Below are positions 42,022 through 47,806 of a stretch of DNA of 47,806 nucleotides, piece after piece (the first letter of the stretch is position 1; every line of letters starts with the position of its first letter). The notes under the pieces are model-generated. The model ran no database searches, was not told the DNA's origin, and saw only the letters and a list, made by a program, of their open reading frames with translations. The stretch lies in the NCBI GenBank assembly GCA_934654805.1, contig CAKUGW010000006.1, forward strand, positions 1 through 47,806, written 5' to 3'. The position numbers and the translations under genes are program-made. The stretch comes from an uncultured Kiritimatiellota bacterium. Its GTDB lineage: Bacteria > Verrucomicrobiota > Kiritimatiellia > RFP12 > UBA1067.

Positions 42022-43251
42022 TTACTTCACGCGCCCCGTGTAGGCGTTCGCGCCGGAGTTGTCGATCACGTACTGGAAGAACTTCTTCTCCGCCGCGCCG
42101 CGCGCCTTGTCCCACGGGCGTGGCCCGCCCTCGAGCTGCACGGCCCAGAGCTTCAGCTCCTTGCGGTGCCAGTTGACCATGCAGTTCGTGCCCCACGCGC
42201 CGCCGTGGCCGAACCACTGGTCGTCGCCGTCCTTCACCGGCGCGGCGAGGCCGAGCGAGTAGCCGCCGAGCCCTTCCGGGCGCGTCGAGACCGCGAGGAT
42301 CGACTTCACCGTCTCCTCCTTGAGGATCCGCACGCCGTTGTCGCCGACGCCGAGGTTCATGAGCATCTTGTAGAACTTGAGCTGGTCGTTCGCCGTCGTC
42401 CAGAGGCCCGCGCCCGCCGAGGCGAAGATGCGCCCGCGGTCGTTGTAGGGCCGCTGCTCCATCGCGTGCTCGTAGAGGTAGGCCGCCGGCGCGTTCGACT
42501 GGCAGGTGTAGCTCTCGACGAGGTGCGCGAGCTGCGCGTCCGTCGGCCAGAACGTCGTGTCCTTCATGCCGAGCGGGTCGAGGACGGTCTGCTGGAGGTA
42601 GTCCTCCCAGTGCATCCCCGTCACGACCTCGACGACCGCCGCGCCGATGTCGATGCCCGTGTTCGAGTACTGCACCTTCGTGCCCGGCTCGAACAGGAGC
42701 GGCGAGGCCGCCGCGATCGCCGCCGTCTGCCGGAGCGGCGCGCCGCCCGACCAGCCGCCGCCCCTGATGTTGCCCTGCTTCGCGCAGATCTCGAACGGGA
42801 AGCCGCCCGTGTGGTTCAGCACCATGCGGACCGTGAGGACGTTCTTCGCCTTCACGAGCGTCCGCACGCCGTTCGACTCCCCGGCGTCGACCCAGAGCGT
42901 CCTGAACTCCGGCAGGTACTTCGAGACGGGGTCGTCGAGCGTGATCTTCCCCTCCTCCACGAGCTTCGCGATCGTCACGCCGCAGAAGCCCTTCGTCTGC
43001 GAGCACTGCATGTAGACGTCGTCCAGCTTGATCTTGCGCTTCGCCGCGACGTCCGCGTAGCCGATCGCGCACGTCTCCTGAACGCCGCCCTTGTAGAAGA
43101 CGCTGATCGCGCCCGGCAGCTCGCCGGAATCCACGTAGGGCCGAAGCGCGTCGCGCGCGAAGGTCGTGCCCGAATCTTTCGGGCCGTTGGCCGTGCAGCA
43201 GCCGGCGACGGCCGCCGCCAGCATCGGAAGGATGAGTCTCTTCATGTTCAT
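42022..43251 (-). CDS. Lipoprotein serine hydrolase of the beta-lactamase/PBP-like family
   Basis: 409 residues. A lipoprotein signal ends in AAAVAGC (Cys18). The class C beta-lactamase-like fold has the catalytic SxxK in CSQTKGF (Ser84, Lys87), YSN in VQYSNTGID and HGG in FGHGGAWG. Relatives act as esterases, D-amino-acid peptidases or beta-lactamases; the exact substrate cannot be read. Anchoring to a membrane faces it to the periplasm. The ATG at 43251 has AAGGA upstream; 43245 is an alternative. Confidence 0.85.
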   Translation of the reverse strand: MNMKRLILPMLAAAVAGCCTANGPKDSGTTFARDALRPYVDSGELPGAISVFYKGGVQETCAIGYADVAAKRKIKLDDVYMQCSQTKGFCGVTIAKLVEEGKITLDDPVSKYLPEFRTLWVDAGESNGVRTLVKAKNVLTVRMVLNHTGGFPFEICAKQGNIRGGGWSGGAPLRQTAAIAAASPLLFEPGTKVQYSNTGIDIGAAVVEVVTGMHWEDYLQQTVLDPLGMKDTTFWPTDAQLAHLVESYTCQSNAPAAYLYEHAMEQRPYNDRGRIFASAGAGLWTTANDQLKFYKMLMNLGVGDNGVRILKEETVKSILAVSTRPEGLGGYSLGLAAPVKDGDDQWFGHGGAWGTNCMVNWHRKELKLWAVQLEGGPRPWDKARGAAEKKFFQYVIDNSGANAYTGRVK

Positions 43252-43295
43252 TGTCTTGCTTTTCCTTTTTCGGTTTTTCGCCCTGAGGGCATGCG

Positions 43296-44918
43296 TCAGC
43301 GGCAGACCGCCGCGCGGTAGCGGGCGATGAGCTGGTTCGTCGAGGCGTCGTGCCGCCCCGACGGCGCCTCGGCCGTGAGGTCGGAGAGGACGCCCTTCGC
43401 GAGCACCTTGCCGAGCTGCACGCCCCACTGGTCGAACGAGTAGATGTTCAGGATCACGCCCTGCGTGAAGACCTTGTGCTCGTAGAGCGCGATGAGCGCG
43501 CCGAGCGTCTCGGGGGTCAGCTCGTCGCAGAGCAGCGTGTTCGTCGGGCGGTTCCCCTCGAACGTCTTGAACGGCACGAGGCTCTCCGGCACGCCCTCTT
43601 CGCGGCACTGCTCGGCCGTCTTGCCGAACGCGAGCGCCTCCGTCTGCGCGAAGAGGTTCGCCATCAGCTTGTCGTGCAGGTCGCCGATCGGGTTGTGCGT
43701 CCGCGAGCAGCCGATGAAGTCGCACGGGATGAGGTGCGTGCCCTGGTGGATGAGCTGGTAGAACGAGTGCTGCCCGTTCGTGCCCGGCTCGCCCCACTCG
43801 ATCGGCCCCGTCTCGCGGTCGACGACGTTCCCGTCCCTGTCGACGCCCTTGCCGTTCGACTCCATGTCCATCTGCTGGAGGTACGCCGGGAAGCGCGCGA
43901 GGTACTGGTCATACGGGAGGCAGCAGTACGTCTCCGCCCCGTAGCCGTTCGAGTAGAGGATGCCGAGCAGCGCGAGGATGACCGGCATGTTCCGCTCCAG
44001 CTTCGCCGTGCGGAAGTGCTTGTCCATCTTCCAGTAGCCCTTCAGGAACTTCGCGTAGTTCGCGCGCCCGATCGCGATCATGAGCGAGAGCCCGATCGCC
44101 GAGGGCAGCGAGTAGCGGCCGCCCACCCAGTCCCAGAACGGGAACATGTTCGCGGGGCTGATGCCGAACGCGGCGACCTCCTTCGCCGCCGTCGAGAGCG
44201 CGACGAAGTGCTTCGCGACGGCCTTCTCGTCGCCGAGCGCCTTCACGAGCCAGTCCTTCGCCGCCTCGGCGTTGGACATCGTCTCCTGCGTCGTGAACGT
44301 CTTCGAGGCGACGATGAACAGCGTCTCGGCCGGCTTCACCTGCCGCAGCGTCTCGGCGAGGTGCGTCGAGTCGACGTTCGAGACGAAGAAGAACCGGAGC
44401 GTCCGCTTCGCGTAGGGCGTGAGCGCGAGGTTCGCCATGACGGGGCCGAGGTCGGAGCCGCCGATGCCGATGTTGACGACGTACTTGATGCGCTTGCCCG
44501 TGAAGCCGCGCCACTTGCCCTGCCGCACGAGGTCGGAGAAGTCGCCCATCTGCATCAGGACCGCGCGCACGTCGGGCATCACGTCCCGGCCGTCCACGAA
44601 CACCTGCGCCTTCGGGTCGCAGTTGCGGAGCGCCGTGTGCAGCACCGCGCGGCCCTCCGTCGCGTTGATCTTCTCGCCCGTGAACATCCGCTCGATCTCG
44701 GCCTTGAGGTTCGACTCCTCGGCGAGCTTCACGAGCGCCTTCATCACGTCGCGGTCGATGCGGTTCTTCGAGTAGTCGAGGAACCAGCCCGCCGCCTCGA
44801 GGGAGAACGTCGCCGCGCGCGCGGGATCCTCCGCAAAAAGCTCCTTGATCGTCTTTCGGGACGAGCGCGCCATCGCCTCGTCGAGATGCTGCCACTTGTC
44901 GGACATTTCCGTATCCAT
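43296..44918 (-). CDS. pgi: Glucose-6-phosphate isomerase
   Basis: 540 residues, the long Pgi form. VNIGIGGSDLGPVM (about 149-162), FFVSNVDSTHLAETL, ASKTFTTQETM, GGRYSLPSAIGL with catalytic Arg, GPIEWGEPGTNGQHSFYQLIHQG with the catalytic Glu and His, and DQWGVQLGK near the end are all intact. It interconverts glucose-6- and fructose-6-phosphate, linking glycolysis with sugar-nucleotide supply for the downstream glycan genes. A GGAG lies nine bases before the ATG. Confidence 0.97.
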   Translation of the reverse strand: MDTEMSDKWQHLDEAMARSSRKTIKELFAEDPARAATFSLEAAGWFLDYSKNRIDRDVMKALVKLAEESNLKAEIERMFTGEKINATEGRAVLHTALRNCDPKAQVFVDGRDVMPDVRAVLMQMGDFSDLVRQGKWRGFTGKRIKYVVNIGIGGSDLGPVMANLALTPYAKRTLRFFFVSNVDSTHLAETLRQVKPAETLFIVASKTFTTQETMSNAEAAKDWLVKALGDEKAVAKHFVALSTAAKEVAAFGISPANMFPFWDWVGGRYSLPSAIGLSLMIAIGRANYAKFLKGYWKMDKHFRTAKLERNMPVILALLGILYSNGYGAETYCCLPYDQYLARFPAYLQQMDMESNGKGVDRDGNVVDRETGPIEWGEPGTNGQHSFYQLIHQGTHLIPCDFIGCSRTHNPIGDLHDKLMANLFAQTEALAFGKTAEQCREEGVPESLVPFKTFEGNRPTNTLLCDELTPETLGALIALYEHKVFTQGVILNIYSFDQWGVQLGKVLAKGVLSDLTAEAPSGRHDASTNQLIARYRAAVCR

Positions 44919-44925
44919 GCTTCTC

Positions 44926-44984
44926 TCCTTCTTCCTTCCTTACTTCTTACTTCTTCCTTCTTACTTCTTACTTCTTACTTATTT
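44926..44984 (-). repeat. Simple-sequence repeat in the pgi leader
   Basis: The plus strand is a run of TTACTTC, TTCC and CTTCTTA units; the mRNA strand is purine-rich (GTAAGAAGTAAGAAG). It lies between the promoter at 45016 and the pgi start and includes the ribosome site. Such repeats change length easily and could vary expression. Confidence 0.7.
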
Positions 44985-45015
44985 CACCATGCGGCGGTCT
45001 CCGCCGTGTCTGCGT

Positions 45016-45021
45016 ATTATA
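45016..45021 (-). promoter_or_regulatory. Extended -10 element of the pgi-to-glycan operon
   Basis: The minus strand reads TTTGCTATAAT, an extended -10, giving a leader of about 90 bases. The leader has an early GGCGGAGACCGCC hairpin and an ATG opening only M-V-K-stop (44990). Confidence 0.6.
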
Positions 45022-45033
45022 GCAAATCTGCCG

Positions 45034-45831
45034 TCAGAGGCCACGCGCGGCGCGCACCGTCGCCCACGCGGCGTTGATGCGGCCCATGCGCGCGGTCGCC
45101 TTGCCGACGAGCTCGTCGGGCAGTCCCTGCGCGCGCAGCGCGTCGGGATGGTTCCTCTTCGCGAGCGCACGGTACTTCGCCTTCAGCGCCTCCGGCGAGT
45201 CGGACGGCTTCGCGCCGAGGACGGCATAGGCCTCCTTCAGCTCGTCCTGCGGCGCGGCCGCGCGGCGGCCGCCCGCGCCGAGGCGCTGCTGGGCGAAGAA
45301 TGCGTACCAGTCCGCGCGGATCCTCAGCGCACGGGGCATCCGCTGGAGAATCGCGCGCTCGGCCTCGCCCACCGTGCCGTCGGCGCACGCGACGTCCCAG
45401 AGGATCTCGTAGAGGAGCTCGCGCACCTCGACGGACTCGACGGCGGCGGCGAACTCGTCCGCATACTGGTAGATCGTGTGCGCGTCGTCCTTCGCCTTGC
45501 GGAAGACGTTGATCGCGTAGTCGCGGGCGAGGGACGTGAAGCCGAGCCGCGCAAACGCCGCCTCGACGCCGTCGATCTCGTCGCGCGAGATCCGGCCGTC
45601 CGCCTTCGCCATCTTCGCGAGCATCGCCGCCGCCGAGGCGCAGAAGATCATCGACCGCCGGCGGGCGGAGAGGTCGCGGTACGGCGTGGAAGACGCCGTG
45701 CGCCGCGTCGGCGCGTCGCCGCGCAGGCGCTTCTCGACCTGATGGCCGAACGCCGCGCCCAGCAGCGCCCCCAGGGGTCCGCCAAAGACGCCGCCGATCC
45801 ATCCGCCCAGTGCCATGCCTTTCCAGCCCAT
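45034..45831 (-). CDS. DjlA-like co-chaperone (TerB-like domain plus J domain)
   Basis: 265 residues. A glycine-rich N-terminal helix (GMALGGWIGGVFGGPLGALLGAAFG) resembles the membrane segment of DjlA. A TerB-like acidic helical domain follows (AAAMLAKMAKADGRISRDEID). The C-terminus is a J domain with the HPD motif (LAKRNHPDAL at about 231-240), which stimulates DnaK. The start at 45831 has AAAGGAAAGG upstream, 29 bases after the uvrC stop. Confidence 0.85.
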   Translation of the reverse strand: MGWKGMALGGWIGGVFGGPLGALLGAAFGHQVEKRLRGDAPTRRTASSTPYRDLSARRRSMIFCASAAAMLAKMAKADGRISRDEIDGVEAAFARLGFTSLARDYAINVFRKAKDDAHTIYQYADEFAAAVESVEVRELLYEILWDVACADGTVGEAERAILQRMPRALRIRADWYAFFAQQRLGAGGRRAAAPQDELKEAYAVLGAKPSDSPEALKAKYRALAKRNHPDALRAQGLPDELVGKATARMGRINAAWATVRAARGL

Positions 45832-45860
45832 GTCCTTTCCTTTCTTGCCCTCTCTTCGTC

Positions 45861-47333
45861 TTACAGCCTCTCCCCCGCCGCCGTCCGCGCCGTGCGCAGG
45901 ACCTCGGCGGCGACCGCCGCGCTCACGCCCGCGACGGACGCGATCTCCTCGACGGGCGCGCGCGCGATGCCGCGGACCGACCGGAACGCCCGGAGCAGCT
46001 TCACCTTCTTCGCCTCGCCGATGCCCGGCACCTCGTCCAGCGCCGACTCGCGGATCGTCCGCTCGCGCAGGCTGCGGTGGTAGGTGATGGCGAAGCGGTG
46101 CGCCTCGTCGCGGAGGCGCGTGATGACCATGAGCGCCTGCGAATCGCGCGGCAGGAAGACGTTCGGCCGCCCGTCGTCCAGCACGACCTCCTCCTGGCGC
46201 TTGGCGAGGCCGACGGTCGGGATGTCCGTGACGCCGAGCTCGGCGAAGGCGGCGCGCGCCGCCCGGAGCTGCGTCTCGCCGCCGTCGCAGATGTAGAGGT
46301 CGGCGCGCGGCGACGTCGCGAGCAGCGTCGAGTCGGGGCCGTAGCGGCGGCGCACGACCTCCGCCATCGCGCGCGGGTCGTCCGCGCCCGCGAACGACCG
46401 GATCCTGAAATGCCGGTACCAGCGCCCGTCGGGCAGCCCGTCGCGCGCGACGACGAGCGAGGCGACGTTGTGCGTGCCGAAGAGGTTCGAGATGTCGACG
46501 CACTCGATGATGCGCGGCGGCGCGGCAAGCCCCAGCGCGTCCGCCAGCTCCGCAAGGCCGCGCTGCGCCTCCTCCTCGCGCAGGTGCGGCGACCGGCGCA
46601 CGAAGTGGGCCTTCGTCATGTCCTTCAGGGCGAAGAGCGTGTCGCGCCAGCGCGCCGCCGCCTCGAAGTCGCCCTTCGCCGCCGCGTCCCTCATGCGCGC
46701 CTCGACCTCGCCCAGGACTTCGGGTCGCTTCCCCTCCAGGAACGCGCACGCCTCCTCGAAGCGCGCCCGGTAGTCCTCGCGCGTCACCTGGCCGAGGCAC
46801 GGCGCCGAGCAGTGGCGGATGACGTTCGCGAGGCAGTGGCGGTGCGCCGCCTCGTCGGGCGCGAGGCAGTCGCACTCCCGGATGCCGTAGCGCTTCTCGA
46901 CGAAGTCCTTCGCGGCGCGGACGACGGGCGCGGACGGGAACGGGCCGAAGTAGCGCGCGCCGTCGTCGCGGACGATCCGGCAGCAGGCGAAGCGCGGCCA
47001 GTCCGCCGTCGGGTCGGCCCGGAGCGCGAGGTAGCGCTTGTCGTCCCGCATGAGGATGTTGAAGCGCGGCTTGTACTTCTTGATGAGCGACGCCTCCGTG
47101 AGGAGCGACTCGGCCTCGTTCTTCACCGTCATGAACTCGAAGTCGTAGACCGTCTCGACCATCGAGCGCACCTTCGGCGGATGCCGCGCGCCCGCGCGGA
47201 AGTACGAGGAGACGCGGCGGCGCAGGTTCTTCGCCTTGCCGACGTAGATGATGACGCCCCGGCGATCTCGCATGAGATAGCAGCCGGGGCGGTCGGGAAC
47301 GGACTTCAGCCGCTCTCGGACGAGTTCGGTCAG
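45861..47333 (-). CDS. uvrC: UvrABC excinuclease subunit C, apparently starting at CTG
   Basis: 490 residues, shorter than the usual 600. A GIY-YIG nuclease domain opens PGCYLMRDRRGVIIYVGKAK. A Cys-rich patch (CDCLAPDEAAHRHCLANVIRHC), a UVR motif (FEAAARWRDTLFALKDM), the RNase H-like second nuclease (ECVDISNLFGTHNVAS) and C-terminal helix-hairpin-helix repeats (VPGIGEAKKVKLLRAF) follow. It makes both cuts in nucleotide excision repair. No ATG, GTG or TTG lies in frame before PGCYLM; a CTG at 47333 sits five bases after AAGGAG and overlaps the tatA stop (CTGA). Confidence 0.92.
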   Translation of the reverse strand: MTELVRERLKSVPDRPGCYLMRDRRGVIIYVGKAKNLRRRVSSYFRAGARHPPKVRSMVETVYDFEFMTVKNEAESLLTEASLIKKYKPRFNILMRDDKRYLALRADPTADWPRFACCRIVRDDGARYFGPFPSAPVVRAAKDFVEKRYGIRECDCLAPDEAAHRHCLANVIRHCSAPCLGQVTREDYRARFEEACAFLEGKRPEVLGEVEARMRDAAAKGDFEAAARWRDTLFALKDMTKAHFVRRSPHLREEEAQRGLAELADALGLAAPPRIIECVDISNLFGTHNVASLVVARDGLPDGRWYRHFRIRSFAGADDPRAMAEVVRRRYGPDSTLLATSPRADLYICDGGETQLRAARAAFAELGVTDIPTVGLAKRQEEVVLDDGRPNVFLPRDSQALMVITRLRDEAHRFAITYHRSLRERTIRESALDEVPGIGEAKKVKLLRAFRSVRGIARAPVEEIASVAGVSAAVAAEVLRTARTAAGERL

Positions 47334-47539
47334 ACGAGCTCCTTCGCGGGCTCGGCGGCCTTTTCGGCCGCTTCGGCGGCGTCGGCCTCGGACAGTTCCT
47401 TCTCGCCTTCCTGAAGGCCCTTCTTGAACTCGCCCTTCGCCTTGCCGATCGAGCGCGCGAGCTCGGGGATCTTCTTCGCGCCGAACAGCACCGCGATGAT
47501 CAGCACGCAGATGAGGATTTGCATCAAACCGGGTCTCAT
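47330..47539 (-). CDS. tatA: Twin-arginine translocase subunit TatA/TatE
   Basis: 69 residues. One membrane helix (MQILICVLIIAVLFGAKKIPEL), with the conserved FG-KKIPELARSIGKAKGEFKK amphipathic helix and an acidic tail, is the TatA pattern. TatA forms the pore for folded proteins. It begins at 47539 behind AAGGAG; an ATG at 47524 is possible. The end of the gene supplies the ribosome site of uvrC. tatC is not in the window. Confidence 0.9.
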   Translation of the reverse strand: MRPGLMQILICVLIIAVLFGAKKIPELARSIGKAKGEFKKGLQEGEKELSEADAAEAAEKAAEPAKELV

Positions 47540-47586
47540 GACTTTCTCTTCTCCTTTTCTTTCTTGAGTCGAAACGTAGGACGGAT

Positions 47587-47615
47587 AGAATACCGAATTT
47601 CGCGGCGAAAATCAA
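47587..47615 (-). promoter_or_regulatory. Promoter of tatA-uvrC-djlA-like
   Basis: On the minus strand TTGATT (47610-47615) and TATTCT (47587-47592) are 17 bases apart. The -10 box is about 48 bases before the tatA ATG. Confidence 0.55.
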
Positions 47616-47806
47616 GGGCACCGGCGGCAAAGGCCGTCGAGCACCCGCCTGTCGCGGCGGGCATGCCTCTCCGCGGCGGAACGCTCGTCTTCCCTCATCC
47701 GCTTGTTGCCGCGCAGACAAATATTCTTGCGGCGCCGCGTCCGGAACTAAACTTGGATTCCAGAACTAAATCCTAACTTTGGGTGTTGAGCCGTTAGGGC
47801 TGTCCT
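47616..47806. other. Right-edge intergenic sequence, no recognised gene
   Basis: It contains GC hairpins and AACTAAA at 47745 and 47764. CCTAAC at 47772 and GTTAGG at 47793 can pair. AAATCCTAAC here also occurs in the Pho-box-like array at 25037. No frame looks coding. Confidence 0.4.

Overview
The window is GC-rich, densely packed bacterial chromosome. It looks like a member of the PVC group (Verrucomicrobiota, Kiritimatiellota or Lentisphaerota). That placement is an inference from gene content: a periplasmic-binding/AraC fusion regulator next to a carbohydrate-esterase-like gene, DUF1846, an MreBCD-PBP2-RodA-RNase G cluster, and an IS200-type transposase with a C-terminal extension. No rRNA, tRNA or CRISPR array was seen.

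Left part (1-12.7 kb). A gene start cut by the window edge is followed by a decayed RHS-repeat fragment, a secreted tandem esterase, and a divergent XylR-like regulator. The motif TTGNNCAACA occurs twice upstream of the edge gene and twice upstream of the esterase, so one regulator may serve both. An IS66-family element (4277-6304) with about 53-bp inverted ends follows. Next come a 3-methyladenine DNA glycosylase, an alpha/beta hydrolase, a small gene broken by two single-base deletions, a Na/phosphate cotransporter coupled to a small membrane protein, an 850-bp inverted-repeat-bounded segment with no recognisable gene, and an orphan MlaE permease with its auxiliary lipoprotein.

Middle (12.7-29 kb). 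Housekeeping genes on the minus strand are DUF1846, an IscU/NifU-like scaffold with a BFD domain, and a tightly overlapping cell-shape operon mreB-mreC-mreD-mrdA-rodA-rng. Upstream of that lies fabD-fabG-lysC. Divergent from fabD, four 11-bp direct repeats resembling Pho boxes precede a 32-residue membrane peptide gene and a second Na/phosphate cotransporter. A Wzx/MATE-like flippase and a GT17-like glycosyltransferase follow.

Right part (29-47.8 kb). A long minus-strand run of closely spaced genes goes from pgi through a lipoprotein serine hydrolase, a DEAD-box helicase and topoisomerase IV subunit A into a glycosyltransferase cluster (GT2, GT4-like, GT15-like, GT8, two DUF5672 paralogues). 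With the flippase this looks like a surface-glycan locus. It has been reshaped. One GT2 is truncated. One glycosyltransferase appears to have lost its central catalytic segment. A transposase-like gene carrying four tandem-repeat arrays is wedged between glycosyltransferase genes with overlapping start and stop codons, and a deleted copy of it lies between two other genes. The window closes with tatA-uvrC-djlA-like, in which uvrC appears to start at CTG.

Across the window, a recurring extended -10 element (TGNTATAAT) lies only 7-11 bases before start codons. This suggests that leaderless or near-leaderless transcripts are common in this organism.
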